Source of the DNA: a bacterium | GTDB taxonomy: Bacteria; UBP6; UBA1177 | Assembly (NCBI GenBank): GCA_017645765.1 | Contig: JAGCNV010000040.1 | Location: forward strand, 35,294-99,293 | DNA: 64,000 nucleotides | Direction: 5' to 3' | Shown here: positions 34,583-43,591 of the stretch, piece by piece | Position numbering within the stretch: position 1 is the stretch's first letter | Layout of the letters: each line of letters begins with the position of its first letter | The notes under the pieces: generated by a model | Told to the model about the DNA's origin: nothing | Database searches by the model: none | What the model saw: only the letters and a program-made list of their open reading frames with translations | Translations under genes and position numbers: made by a program

Positions 34583-36130
34583 TTATGACGCTTCAATGAC
34601 GGAGATAAAAAAATCGACTTCAGCCAAAAGAACGGCAAAAAAATTTCTGCGGGAAAATTCTCCCGGCTTATATGAAGAGACAAGAATCGCGACTGAAAGT
34701 AAAGCTGCCGAAAAAGCAAATTCTTTTTCACAGAACTCAATTTTTCTGTTTCCGGTCATTGTCGAGGCAAGCGAAGTCAGCAGTTTTATACGCTGCATGA
34801 TTTTTTCGGAAGTTTCAGATCTTTCCATGTCAGCCAAGAGCTTTTCCGCAAAATTTTCAAGCGCACCGTCAGCCGTTTTGCGGACAACAGCCGAAATCTG
34901 GATCTGGCTGGTTCCTTCATAAATAGAAGTTATGCGCGCGTCCCTGACCAGTCTTTCGACCGCGACTCCGCGCAGATAACCCGTTCCGCCGAGGATCTGA
35001 AGAGCATCGCGTGTGACTTTTTCCGCCGTTTCGGCTGCAAAAAATTTCACGAGCGGCACTAAAAATTCAACATCGGCACGGATCTCTCTGGCTTTTTCCG
35101 CTGTTTCCGGAGTTTGCGGCGCGGCAAGAATTTTCTGCATTTCATCGTACTTTGTCCCTGTGAAGTAAAGCAGCATACGTGCAGATGCAGCACTTTCGTT
35201 CATCCGTTCAAGCATCCGGGCGACTTGCGGAAGTTCAGAGATCTTTTTTCCGAACTGCGCTCTGTGTTCCGCATATTTTTCCGCCTCGTGCAAAGCTGCT
35301 TCTGCGATTCCCAGAGCCTGAGCCTCAACGGAAAGTCTCGCAGCAAGCAGAAGTTCCATCGTATATTTAACTAGTCCGAATCTTCTTCTTCCCAAGAGTT
35401 CGCACTTTGCCTTCTCAAAGCGGATATCGCATGTCGGAGAGCCGCATATCCCGTGCTTTTCAGCGGCATTCAGGATCTTACAGTTATCGTCAGCCCCTTT
35501 TTCACGGATAAAAAGCGAAAGTCCGCGGCCTCCGGAAACACCTTCCTCGCTGCGTGCCAGAACAAGCATGATGTCGGCTCCGGCGTTCGTCACGAAATGT
35601 TTCGTACCGGTAAGATACCACTCGCCGTTTTCTTCCCGCGCAACCGTGGAAACTGCCTGAAGGTCGCTTCCGGCACCGGCTTCCGAAAGAGCCATCGCAC
35701 AGCTCAGTTTTCCGCTTGCGATCCCAGGGAGAATGCGGTTTTTCTGATCTTCCGTGCCGTATAAATCTATAAGCTGCCCGATTTCCTGCAATGATACCAG
35801 CGTCATCAGCGACGCGTCGGCACGCGAAATCATCTCGATCGCCGCAACGTCAAAAAGTTTTGGAAGTGATTTTCCGCCGTAAATTTCGGGCAAAACAGCC
35901 CCGGTATAGCCGCAATTTTTAAGATTTTCGATGTTTTCGAGCGTTTCCTGCGGCAGAACGACTGAATTTTTTTCAAGTTTAACCCCTTTTTTATCGACTT
36001 TTGCCGCATTAGCCGCGATTTTTTCGCCGCAGACTTCGCCGATTTTGTCAAGAAAAACGGAATATTTTTCCGAATCAGCCGAAAAAAGCGAGAGGGAATC
36101 TTTGATTTTATCACTGAAAAAATTCATCAT
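34583..36130 (-). CDS. Acyl-CoA dehydrogenase family protein
   Basis: 515 residues, longer than the usual 380 because of a C-terminal extension of about 120 residues, as in some bacterial members. It should oxidise acyl-CoA thioesters at the alpha-beta position with FAD and pass electrons to ETF. Visible are MALSEAGAGSDL, WYLTGTKHFVTNAG, the RAQFGKKI segment and QILGGTGYLRG. The catalytic glutamate lies in IYEGTSQIQ. Two ATGs in tandem (36130 and 36127) follow a GAGG site; the second has better spacing. The substrate cannot be told. No ETF or thiolase genes are nearby. Confidence 0.9.
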   Translation of the reverse strand: MMNFFSDKIKDSLSLFSADSEKYSVFLDKIGEVCGEKIAANAAKVDKKGVKLEKNSVVLPQETLENIENLKNCGYTGAVLPEIYGGKSLPKLFDVAAIEMISRADASLMTLVSLQEIGQLIDLYGTEDQKNRILPGIASGKLSCAMALSEAGAGSDLQAVSTVAREENGEWYLTGTKHFVTNAGADIMLVLARSEEGVSGGRGLSLFIREKGADDNCKILNAAEKHGICGSPTCDIRFEKAKCELLGRRRFGLVKYTMELLLAARLSVEAQALGIAEAALHEAEKYAEHRAQFGKKISELPQVARMLERMNESAASARMLLYFTGTKYDEMQKILAAPQTPETAEKAREIRADVEFLVPLVKFFAAETAEKVTRDALQILGGTGYLRGVAVERLVRDARITSIYEGTSQIQISAVVRKTADGALENFAEKLLADMERSETSEKIMQRIKLLTSLASTMTGNRKIEFCEKEFAFSAALLSVAILVSSYKPGEFSRRNFFAVLLAEVDFFISVIEAS

Positions 36131-36136
36131 TTTGCC

Positions 36137-37264
36137 TCACGGTCTGAGTTCGATCAGAGTAATTTCCGGCGTTGCGCCGAATCTTACCGGCGGTCCCCAC
36201 GAGCCCGTTCCGCGGCTGACATAAAGCTTTGCGCCGTTTTCAAGTTCATACATTCCCGCCAGATACCAGTTGACGATTTTCACCAGAATCACGAACGGAA
36301 AAATCTGCCCGCCGTGCGTATGTCCCGAAAGCATCAGGTCAAAATGCGAGGAATCGCCGTCCTCGAGTTCAGGTCTGTGCTTAAGATAGATATTGAAATT
36401 TTCGTTTTTGAACTGTCTGAGAACCTTTTCGTCCTCGTGATAAAAAACGTCAGCCTGCTCTGCGCCACGGTCCATGACACCGCCGACAACAATGTTGCGC
36501 CCTACTTCGACGACTCTTCCGTCCATAAATTCGAAGCCGTTTTTCTCAATAAATTCGATGCAGTCAAAGTAACCGGTATAAAATTCATGGTTGCCGCTTA
36601 TCGCGTATTTTCCCATCGGAGCTTCGATTTTATTCATGATTTCCGCGATTTTCAGCGGATTTGCGATCCCCTTGTCCATGTAGTCGCCCGTAAAAAGTAC
36701 GATATCAGGTTTCAAACCGTTTATCATCGGCACGATTTTTTCGGCAAAACGCTCGTCGATAACGCGGCTGAAATGGATGTCCGAAATCTGAACGACGCGG
36801 GTATATTCCGTGATTTTCCGGTTTTTCACTTCAACATTTTTGACAACGACATTGTCAGCCATGGACCATCCGGATGCAATACTTTCGAAGGCAACAAGAA
36901 AAAGGACCGCAAAAATGACTTTACGTCTGCCGGAAGAGAGTTTTTTTTCATAAATTCCTTTAAAAAAACGGCGGACAAGAATCAAAATCTCGAAAAAAAT
37001 ACCGTAAGCGACGAAAACGAACATGAAAGTAAAATAAAAATAGATTGCAAGAGAGACGATCTCAGCCGCTTTAGTGTTCAAGAAAGTCCTTTCCTGAAAC
37101 AGCGCAAAACCTGCAAAATTAAAAATATACAAGAAATTCAGCAGTTTCTTGATTTTTTTAAGCCAAGGAAACGCTTCCGTCAGAGAAAAAAGAAAATACC
37201 TGGTCATAAGAACCGCGACAATCAGCACAACTGCCGCAAAAGTGAGCATACGGACTAAAGTCAT
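36137..37264 (-). CDS. Membrane metallophosphoesterase
   Basis: 375 residues. Four hydrophobic helices in the first 135 residues precede a calcineurin-type phosphoesterase domain. The metal-site motifs are present in order: DIH (162-164), GDYMD (193-197), GNHE (224-227) and GHTHGG near 315. This matches YkuE/YaeI-like membrane phosphoesterases, some of which act on lipid A precursors (UDP-diacylglucosamine). Here the substrate is unknown; the multi-helix N-terminus suggests a lipid-linked one. It lies 6 bp upstream of the acyl-CoA dehydrogenase gene and probably shares its transcript. Confidence 0.88.
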   Translation of the reverse strand: MTLVRMLTFAAVVLIVAVLMTRYFLFSLTEAFPWLKKIKKLLNFLYIFNFAGFALFQERTFLNTKAAEIVSLAIYFYFTFMFVFVAYGIFFEILILVRRFFKGIYEKKLSSGRRKVIFAVLFLVAFESIASGWSMADNVVVKNVEVKNRKITEYTRVVQISDIHFSRVIDERFAEKIVPMINGLKPDIVLFTGDYMDKGIANPLKIAEIMNKIEAPMGKYAISGNHEFYTGYFDCIEFIEKNGFEFMDGRVVEVGRNIVVGGVMDRGAEQADVFYHEDEKVLRQFKNENFNIYLKHRPELEDGDSSHFDLMLSGHTHGGQIFPFVILVKIVNWYLAGMYELENGAKLYVSRGTGSWGPPVRFGATPEITLIELRP

Positions 37265-37416
37265 TCTTCCTCCGATACAAAAAAACGGCGCATTATATTC
37301 GGTTTTCCGGAAAAATCCATGCGGATTGCAGAGCGGTCAGTTAATACTATGGAACTTAAAGAGTTTGGGGAACTTAGTAAGGCACGTCTATAATTTTTTG
37401 GGATTAAAATTCGGAA

Positions 37417-39141
37417 TTATTCGCCGTCAGCTGCTTCTTCAGCTTCGTCCTTTCCTTCCCAGAGGAAATCGAACCAGCCGGTAAGCGCGATGGTGAAAAC
37501 ATGAGTATTGTATATGTTCTTGTAGTAATCCGTCTTGCTGTACGCTTCATCATACCAGTATCTTGTTTCTCTGATGAAGTTGTAGTCGAATTCGACGCCT
37601 GCATAGTCGCAGAAATTGTAGATGAGAGTGAAGTCGAATCCCATATTCGTATTTTCGCTGTCCTGAATGAAGGTGTAGAGGTAAGGCTGTTTGAAGTAGG
37701 AGAATCTGGCCATCATGTCGAACCAGTAGACATGAGCGTAAGGCATAGCAAAGAATCCCCACGGATTGTATGTATCCTTGCCCCAGATCATTCCTTCGTT
37801 TCCGTCACGGATAAAACGAGCGCCTTCGTAGTAGTCTTTGCCGATGTAGATATTTGCATACGGGTTGAAAATCGATCTGCTCGAGTAAGCGAATTCACCC
37901 ATAAAACCGACTGTTACATCATCGTTGATCTGGTAACCAAGGTCTGTGCCGACAGCAAAGATCACGTTCTTTTTGTTGACAGCGTAATCGTTTCTGCCGG
38001 TTTCATCGTCTTTAAGAACAAGGTTTTCTTCAATTTTGTTCCTTTCATCGCGATAAGTTCCGTTCGTCGTCTGGAAGATGCTGCCTTCGGTCTCTTCGTC
38101 GTAGCCCATGTAAGCGCTGCCGACAACCAGTGAGAAAGCAGCCGTTGCATAGAACCTGCTGTTGTATTTGTATCTAAGGTCAACACCGAATGCAGGATCT
38201 TTGAATCTGTCTTCGCCGTCAAGCATCGTCTCGTTTTTGCCGTTGAAAACATAAAGAGTGAGGTCGAGATCCATTTTGCTGCCGATCAGGAAATCCAGGC
38301 CGAGAGAAACACCGACATCTCTGAAAGCGCCGCCCAGGAAATCACTTTTGATCGCCGAATGAGCGAATGTGATTTCATGGTCGTATCCGCCTTCGATTCC
38401 GAAAGGCATTCCAAAAAGACCAGCCTGAAGTTCGACATTGAGACCGAAATTGCCTTTTCTGTATGAAGGATGAACCATGCTGAATGAAACATCTTTCAAA
38501 ACGTCGAGAGCGTTCGGCGAATCGCTCGTTTCAACGAATTCAAGCGGATTCGTATAGTCTGTCGGAAGATTGCTGTCGTGGTCGTAATTGAATTCTACAT
38601 CTTTCGTTGTCGTAAAACCCTTTGCAAGATCGAAAAGGATTCTGCCGTTGAACATGTGATTTCCGCCTTTGAGGTCTATCACAGCGTTATCGATGCTGAA
38701 TCTGTAGCTGCTGTGCGGCATAACGTCACCGCCGAAAGTATAGATCGAGTTCGAAAGAGCCATGAAAGCGTCTGCCGAAAAGAAAGGTTTAGTCGTGAAA
38801 GAAGCAAGTTTTCCTTTACCTTCCGCCTCATCTTCCTGCTTTTCTTCAGGCTGAGCAGCCTCTTCTTTCTTCTCTTCAGCAGGAGCTTCTTCTTTCTTTT
38901 CTTCAGCTGGAGCTGCTTCTTCCTTCTTCTCTTCAGCAGGTTGCGCTGCCGGAGCCGGTTCAGCCGGTTTTGCAGGTTCAGCAGCAGGTGCCGGTTCAGT
39001 CGGTTTTGCAGGTTCAGCCTTAGCAGGCTGATTGTTGTTATACTGGTTCAAATACTGCTGATAAAGATCATTGGTGTTGTCTTGTGCCGACAACGCAAAA
39101 AACGCCGCGACAATCGCAAACGCTAAAAAGAATTTACGCAT
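37417..39141 (-). CDS. Porin-like outer-membrane protein with Pro/Ala/Lys/Glu-rich linker
   Basis: The start at 39141 (ribosome site GGAGG) gives a 574-residue protein; the frame opens 11 codons earlier. A signal peptide ends near ALSAQ. A linker with repeated PAEEKKEEA units covers about 40-110 and may span the periplasm or bind the cell wall. The rest is a barrel with many aromatic-rich strands (such as SYRFSIDNAVIDLKG). It ends WFDFLWEGKDEAEEAADGE, so the last strand is followed by an acidic tail, which is not usual for BAM substrates. I recognise no named family. Confidence 0.72.
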   Translation of the reverse strand: MRKFFLAFAIVAAFFALSAQDNTNDLYQQYLNQYNNNQPAKAEPAKPTEPAPAAEPAKPAEPAPAAQPAEEKKEEAAPAEEKKEEAPAEEKKEEAAQPEEKQEDEAEGKGKLASFTTKPFFSADAFMALSNSIYTFGGDVMPHSSYRFSIDNAVIDLKGGNHMFNGRILFDLAKGFTTTKDVEFNYDHDSNLPTDYTNPLEFVETSDSPNALDVLKDVSFSMVHPSYRKGNFGLNVELQAGLFGMPFGIEGGYDHEITFAHSAIKSDFLGGAFRDVGVSLGLDFLIGSKMDLDLTLYVFNGKNETMLDGEDRFKDPAFGVDLRYKYNSRFYATAAFSLVVGSAYMGYDEETEGSIFQTTNGTYRDERNKIEENLVLKDDETGRNDYAVNKKNVIFAVGTDLGYQINDDVTVGFMGEFAYSSRSIFNPYANIYIGKDYYEGARFIRDGNEGMIWGKDTYNPWGFFAMPYAHVYWFDMMARFSYFKQPYLYTFIQDSENTNMGFDFTLIYNFCDYAGVEFDYNFIRETRYWYDEAYSKTDYYKNIYNTHVFTIALTGWFDFLWEGKDEAEEAADGE

Positions 39142-39265
39142 CAAAACCTCCATAAAACAAAAGTAAAAAAACAAAAATCTGAGTACTCTTAAACATTATT
39201 TAATAAAAATCAAGTCGAAACGCCATTATTTCGGCAAAACAGAGGGATTTTTTGCCATTTTCTTC

Positions 39266-39293
39266 TTTCATATTTAAAAAATTTCGCTACAAT
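39266..39293 (+). promoter_or_regulatory. Possible promoter of the plsC-like gene
   Basis: TTTCAT (39266-39271), 16-bp spacer and TACAAT (39288-39293), 26 bp before the start codon. Weak -35 box. Confidence 0.35.
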
Positions 39294-39318
39294 AATCCGT
39301 TTTTTTGAGCGAGGTGCA

Positions 39319-40011
39319 ATGTTCCGGTTTTTCCTGATATTCGTAATCGTAGGATTTTACGTCCTTCTTTCTTTCTTGATTTTTCCGGTTCATATTCTTT
39401 CGAAAAGAAAACTTGGAGGAATAGTTTTCAGACACTGCTCATCCGTTCTGCTCAAATCGTGCGGAGTCCGCAGCATAACCGAGGGGCTTGAAAACATCTC
39501 TCCTGATGAAACCTACCTCGTCGTAGCAAACCACCAGAGCATTGCCGACATTCCGCTGATCGGCGCAAATATTCCTCTGAATGTGCGTGTCCTTGCCAAA
39601 AAGGAGCTTTTCAAGATCCCGGTTTTCGGACAGGCGATGTGGCTTTACGACTTTATTGCGATCGACCGCAAAAACAGGCGGCGCGCCGTAAAAAGTCTTG
39701 AACGCGCTCAAAAAAAGATGAAATACTGCTCTTATCTGGTTTTTCCGGAAGGAACCAGAAGCCGCGACGGTCACGTCGGCAAATTCAAATCGGGAGCGCT
39801 CATCCTCACTGAAAAAGGGTGCAAAATCCTTCCGGTAGCCCTGATCGGAGCCGACAAAATACTCAAAGCAGGAGCAACTGACATCCATTCGGGCGAAGTC
39901 AGAATCAAGATCTTCCCACCTACTCAGATCGGCGAAAACGAAACCAGACAGGAGCTTGCCGAAAGACTTCAGGAACAGATATCGAGTTGCGTTGAATCAA
40001 AAAACAGTTGA
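39319..40011 (+). CDS. plsC: 1-acyl-sn-glycerol-3-phosphate acyltransferase
   Basis: 230 residues, the usual length. It adds the second acyl chain to lysophosphatidic acid at the inner membrane, a step in phospholipid synthesis. An N-terminal membrane helix (about 2-22) precedes the acyltransferase motifs: NHQSIAD (the HX4D pair) near 71-77, FPEGTRSRDG near 148-157, and a later PVALIGADKI segment. Ribosome site GAGG. It stands alone, divergent from the porin-like gene. Confidence 0.92.
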   Translation: MFRFFLIFVIVGFYVLLSFLIFPVHILSKRKLGGIVFRHCSSVLLKSCGVRSITEGLENISPDETYLVVANHQSIADIPLIGANIPLNVRVLAKKELFKIPVFGQAMWLYDFIAIDRKNRRRAVKSLERAQKKMKYCSYLVFPEGTRSRDGHVGKFKSGALILTEKGCKILPVALIGADKILKAGATDIHSGEVRIKIFPPTQIGENETRQELAERLQEQISSCVESKNS

Positions 40012-40048
40012 GATATCAAACAGTTAACCTCGATATTTCATAAAAATC

Positions 40049-40076
40049 TTGCCTTTTTACTTCCTTTCCGTATATT
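40049..40076 (+). promoter_or_regulatory. Promoter of the YitT-family gene
   Basis: TTGCCT (40049-40054), 16-bp spacer and TATATT (40071-40076), leaving a leader of about 45 bases before the chosen ATG. Confidence 0.5.
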
Positions 40077-40128
40077 GCCGCCGCTTTTGGTTTTTTGTTG
40101 TTTTTAGTTGTTTTTAATGGAGAAAATA

Positions 40129-41076
40129 ATGTCTCTTCTGTCAAAAGAACGCTTCTTTACCGATAAACTTTATTCGGCGAGATGGTTCAAATCCTACTTT
40201 CTTATAATCTTCGGCTCGATGATAATGGCATCAGGCTACTCGTTTTTTGCAGACCCGCACAGAATCGTTCCCGGCGGCGTTTACGGTACGGCCATCGTTA
40301 TCCACCACGTTTTCGGATTCCCCACAGGAACGGTCGGTCTCATGTTCAACATCCCGCTTTTTGCACTCGGCATATACCTTCTGGGTCCGAGATTCGGCGT
40401 AAAAACCTTTGTCGGTACGATCGCAACTTCGTTCTTCATCGATTTCCAGTCAAAAATGATAGAAAATTTAAAGTGGTTCCGCCCGAAAGATCTCGCTGAG
40501 GGGCAGGAATATATAGCCTCACCGGTTCAGGATCCGTTTCTTGCCAGTCTGGTCGCCGGCGTTCTCATCGGAGTCGGACTCGCCCTTATTTTCAGAGCGA
40601 AAGCATCGACCGGCGGCAGCGACATCATAGCGCAGATAATCAACAAATACACCAAAATTTCGGTCGGTCAGCTGCTTATCTTCATTGATTCGGCAATCGT
40701 TTCGATAGGTGTCATCGCTTTCAAAGACTTCTCGCTCGCACTTTATGCCCTCATCACGATCTACCTCACCGGCAAGGTGCTCGATGCTGTAATGCTCGGC
40801 GGAAACAACAGAAAGGCGGTTTTCGTAGTATCAGCAAAACACGAGGAAATCAGCGATTTCATTCTCCACAAACTGAGAAGAGGCGGCACCTTCTTCTTTG
40901 CTCAGGGAATGTACGGCCACGACGACAAAAAAGTCATCTACACTGCACTCAGCAGACGCGAACTCTCGGCACTTCAGGATTTCGTCAGAGACACCGACAA
41001 AGACGCTTTCATTTCCGTTTTCGACACGAACCAGATCTACGGACGCGGATTCCTTCCGATTGCCGAAGAAAACTAG
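40129..41076 (+). CDS. YitT-family membrane protein
   Basis: The start at 40129 follows GGAG with 6-base spacing and is preferred over in-frame ATGs at 40117 and a further upstream codon. The 315-residue protein has five or six hydrophobic helices in its first 200 residues. Conserved strings GGVYGTAIVIHH and AKASTGGSDIIAQIINKY are typical of the YitT/DUF161 family. A soluble C-terminal DUF2179-type domain follows from about 225. The family's transport role is not established. The gene is followed by the S21 gene on the other strand. Confidence 0.88.
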   Translation: MSLLSKERFFTDKLYSARWFKSYFLIIFGSMIMASGYSFFADPHRIVPGGVYGTAIVIHHVFGFPTGTVGLMFNIPLFALGIYLLGPRFGVKTFVGTIATSFFIDFQSKMIENLKWFRPKDLAEGQEYIASPVQDPFLASLVAGVLIGVGLALIFRAKASTGGSDIIAQIINKYTKISVGQLLIFIDSAIVSIGVIAFKDFSLALYALITIYLTGKVLDAVMLGGNNRKAVFVVSAKHEEISDFILHKLRRGGTFFFAQGMYGHDDKKVIYTALSRRELSALQDFVRDTDKDAFISVFDTNQIYGRGFLPIAEEN

Positions 41077-41126
41077 CGTCTGATTTGATTTTACCGCAAA
41101 CTTTCAATTTTTCGGGATTTTCAGGA

Positions 41127-41152
41127 TAAAAAAAACCGCCCTTTCGGGCGGC
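41127..41152 (-). terminator. Intrinsic terminator of the S21 gene
   Basis: On the minus strand a stem CCGCCC-GAAA-GGGCGG (41151-41136) is followed by eight T residues. It begins 20 bp after the S21 stop codon. The GC-rich stem with a GAAA tetraloop makes this the clearest terminator in the window. Confidence 0.9.
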
Positions 41153-41170
41153 TTCAACCAAAAAAAGGAG

Positions 41171-41386
41171 TTAACCTCTTTTTTTCTTCATGTTTTTTCT
41201 GCGTCTTCTCTCCGCTTCTTCCTTTTTCAGGCGGTTACGGACTGACGGCGGCTCGTAATGACGGCGTTTTTTGATTTCTTTGTAAAGACCTTCGAGAGCC
41301 ATTTTTTTCTTGAGGATCTTTATCGCCTTTTCGAGATCGTCGGAAACATAAACCTCCAAAGGAGCGATGATTTTCTGTCTACGCAT
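41171..41386 (-). CDS. rpsU: Ribosomal protein bS21
   Basis: 71 residues from the ATG at 41386, which has an AGGTGG ribosome site; a GTG four codons upstream lies within that site and is not used. The sequence is the standard S21 pattern: PLEVYVSDDLEKAIKILKKK, YEPPSVRNRLK, and a Lys/Arg-rich end. S21 sits on the small ribosomal subunit platform and helps initiation. It has its own promoter and terminator. Confidence 0.96.
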   Translation of the reverse strand: MRRQKIIAPLEVYVSDDLEKAIKILKKKMALEGLYKEIKKRRHYEPPSVRNRLKKEEAERRRRKNMKKKRG

Positions 41387-41440
41387 GGTTTTCACCACCT
41401 TTCATACTTCTGATTTGTTAAAACAACATGAAGCGCGGGA

Positions 41441-41468
41441 ATTGTAGGCAGGAAAGTCTTTTTGTCAA
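41441..41468 (-). promoter_or_regulatory. Promoter of the S21 gene
   Basis: TTGACA (41468-41463), 16-bp spacer and TACAAT (41446-41441) on the minus strand, close to consensus, as expected for a highly expressed ribosomal gene. Confidence 0.75.
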
Positions 41469-41540
41469 GAATAAAAAGCAGATACGCACTTTGAAACTAT
41501 GCAGATCCGCCTGATTTTTGCCGCAAAAACTAAAAAAGTA

Positions 41541-41568
41541 TTGATAATAGGGAAACACTGACTACATT
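41541..41568 (+). promoter_or_regulatory. Promoter of the DUF454 gene
   Basis: TTGATA (41541-41546), 16-bp spacer and TACATT (41563-41568), about 60 bp before the chosen TTG start. Confidence 0.5.
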
Positions 41569-41629
41569 TTTTCCCGCTGATTTGACTTTGCGTTCTGCAA
41601 TAGTAAATGTGGCGGGGCAGGAGGAGAAG

Positions 41630-42019
41630 TTGAAAAAACATATTTTGATAGCAGTCGGTTTTGTTGCCGTGACATTAGGTACGATAGGGATGTTTCTTCC
41701 GCTGATCCCGACTGTTCCGTTCCTTCTTCTTGCCGCATGGTGCTTTGCAGGTTCTTCGGAAAGATTCCACAAATGGCTTCTCAACCACAGACTTTTCGGT
41801 GAATATATCCAGAATTACAAGGAAAAGAAGGGGATGCTGCTCCGCCATAAAATACAGAGTCTCACGATATTATGGCTCGGGATCGGCTACTCCTTCTTCT
41901 TTGCTATGAAAGATATCGACCCTGACAAACTTTTTTACATACGGATATTCCTCGCTCTGGTTCTTGTCGGTGTTACGACTCATCTGCTGCTGCTGAAAAC
42001 TGTAAAAAATGATAAATAA
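41630..42019 (+). CDS. DUF454 (YbaN-type) inner-membrane protein
   Basis: The best start is the TTG at 41630, directly after an AGGAGG ribosome site; the frame extends 16 codons further up without a better site. The 129-residue protein has three or four membrane helices, with the family's pattern GMFLPLIPTVPFLLLAAWCF and GSSERFHKWLLNHRLFGEY. Function of the family is unknown. Confidence 0.88.
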   Translation: MKKHILIAVGFVAVTLGTIGMFLPLIPTVPFLLLAAWCFAGSSERFHKWLLNHRLFGEYIQNYKEKKGMLLRHKIQSLTILWLGIGYSFFFAMKDIDPDKLFYIRIFLALVLVGVTTHLLLLKTVKNDK

Positions 42020-42142
42020 GAGACTTCCGAACTTAACCTGTTCTGAATCTGGTCCTCAAATTATCTAAACTGTCCAAGTAACAAACCATTCTCTAGTCCA
42101 TCTTATCCTTTATATCCTTAAACAGGCCGCAAAATCAGCTCT

Positions 42143-43333
42143 TTACTTCCTCTCCAAATCCTTCATCAAAAGGAAGTCTTTGAGTTTCAAGTGGTCGATA
42201 TTGCTGGTGGAATAGTCAATGTCGTCGTTCGTGACAATGATTTTCCTGTCCCTTTGCGTCAGGGAATCGAATGCACCGAGTTCACGTTCGTAGGCTTTTT
42301 CCTCGGCAATGCTGTATGCAACCTGAATGTAGTATCTTTGATTTTCCTTTTCGGCAATAAAATCAATTTCCTTTCCGCCGTTGTCAAAAACAGAGAGAGT
42401 ATAGCCCATAAAAACGAGCTCGTTGTAGACGATATTCTCAAGATTGTGCGTCATGTCGAAGCGGTTGTCCCTGCACCGTATCGAATTGAGAGAAACATCG
42501 CAGTTGTAGATTTTTTTGCTTTGTTCGAGCTCTTTTTTCGCCTTTTTGGAATAGCGCGGGATTTCATCGATGATGTAAGCGGCAGCAAGATAGCTTATCC
42601 ACTTCTGAACGGTGTTCGAAGTGCAGTTTATGCCGCAGCTTTTCATATAGTTCGAAATTGATTTTGCCGAATAAATCCGGGCATTTGAAATCAGCATGAA
42701 GTTCACGAATTTTTTAAATTCGACCGATTTTCTTATGCCGTAGCGGTTGATAATGTCGTTTGAAACTATCGTCTCGTCAAGTTCAGAAATATATCTTCTC
42801 GTTTCACCGATTCCGTTAAGTTCAAACCTTTTCGGAAAGCCGCCCCAGACAAGGTAGTCGGTAATCGTAAACTCTTTTTTAAGCTCTTCTGCATATTCCG
42901 AAAGTTCCTTGTAGACAAACGGACGAATTCTGAACGCGACATATCTTCCGGAAAGTTCGCTTGTGAACTCTTTTGAAAGAAGTTTTGAATTTGAACCTGT
43001 GATAAAAACCGAACAGTTTTCCCGTCTCAGAGAGCGGCATACAAATGCCCAGTCTTCGATTTCCTGAATTTCATCGAGAAAAACATAGCAGAGTCCTGTT
43101 TTTTTGTGCGAATTTACATAATCAACAATATCTTTCCAGCTTTCTATTGAAGAAGTTACCGCCCTGTCGTCAAAGTCGAGATAGACCACATTGTCGGAAC
43201 GGAGCCTTATTTCTTCCATAATTTGTTCCAGGATCACCGACTTGCCGCATCTCCTGACACCCGTAATGATTTTTATAAGGTCACTGTCATAAAAACCACG
43301 GATTTCAGCGAGATATTTCTCTCTTTTTATCAT
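42143..43333 (-). CDS. AAA-type ATPase with DUF4143-like C-terminus
   Basis: 396 residues. Walker A GVRRCGKS (25-32), Walker B VFLDE (84-88), then GSNSKLLS (sensor-like) and a C-terminal part that includes a nuclease-fold-like DFIAEKENQRYYIQVAYS segment. The family is common as single accessory genes in gut and anaerobe genomes; it has been grouped with possible toxin or defence proteins, but no role is proven. It is alone, with repeats overlapping its promoter, which suggests autoregulation. Confidence 0.88.
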   Translation of the reverse strand: MIKREKYLAEIRGFYDSDLIKIITGVRRCGKSVILEQIMEEIRLRSDNVVYLDFDDRAVTSSIESWKDIVDYVNSHKKTGLCYVFLDEIQEIEDWAFVCRSLRRENCSVFITGSNSKLLSKEFTSELSGRYVAFRIRPFVYKELSEYAEELKKEFTITDYLVWGGFPKRFELNGIGETRRYISELDETIVSNDIINRYGIRKSVEFKKFVNFMLISNARIYSAKSISNYMKSCGINCTSNTVQKWISYLAAAYIIDEIPRYSKKAKKELEQSKKIYNCDVSLNSIRCRDNRFDMTHNLENIVYNELVFMGYTLSVFDNGGKEIDFIAEKENQRYYIQVAYSIAEEKAYERELGAFDSLTQRDRKIIVTNDDIDYSTSNIDHLKLKDFLLMKDLERK

Positions 43334-43356
43334 CCTTGAACTCCTTCAAAAAAGAA

Positions 43357-43452
43357 CCTATTGAGAAATTTTACTCATTTCAGAAAAATTCGCAACACTA
43401 TTGAGAATTTTTTCTTGTTTTAGAAATTTTCTAAATACTATTGAGAATTTTT
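43357..43452. repeat. Three direct repeats with exact 40-bp period upstream of the ATPase gene
   Basis: CCTATTGAGAAATTTT (43357), ACTATTGAGAATTTTT (43397) and ACTATTGAGAATTTTT (43437) begin exactly 40 bp apart. Each is followed by a second, looser A/T-rich element containing AGAAA. The first copy overlaps the -10 box of the putative ATPase promoter and the second abuts its -35 box. Forty bp is about four helical turns, so a protein bound to each copy would sit on one face. Confidence 0.75.
43368..43395 (-). promoter_or_regulatory. Possible promoter of the ATPase gene
   Basis: TTGCGA (43395-43390), 16-bp spacer and TAAAAT (43373-43368) on the minus strand, placed between the first and second 40-bp repeats. 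The ATG lies about 35 bp downstream. Confidence 0.4.
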
Positions 43453-43521
43453 CCAGAAATCGAAAAAATTTTAAGTAGGAAATCCTGAGAAAACAGATTT
43501 AATACTCACTCATTCATCCCG

Positions 43522-43549
43522 TTGACATCAAAAAAGTTGCAACTATACT
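43522..43549 (+). promoter_or_regulatory. Promoter of yqeY and the fusion gene
   Basis: TTGACA (43522-43527), 16-bp spacer and TATACT (43544-43549), near consensus. The yqeY ATG is 43 bp downstream. Confidence 0.7.
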
Positions 43550-43591
43550 TTTTCGTTCTTTTTTAATTGGTTTTAAACAGTGAGGTGTAAA

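Noticed and set aside
36314..37258. 314-codon plus-strand frame
   Set aside because: Antisense to the metallophosphoesterase, whose metal motifs are complete on the minus strand.
37265..37416. Small RNA or gene between the phosphoesterase and porin-like genes
   Set aside because: No ribosome site, frame, hairpin or promoter stood out in the 152 bp; I see nothing supportable.
42020..42142. Gene or RNA between the DUF454 and ATPase genes
   Set aside because: The 123-bp convergent gap holds no clear hairpin or frame.
43357..43452. CRISPR array
   Set aside because: Only three imperfect units of about 16 bp with A/T-rich, related spacers, and no cas genes nearby; an operator array fits better.
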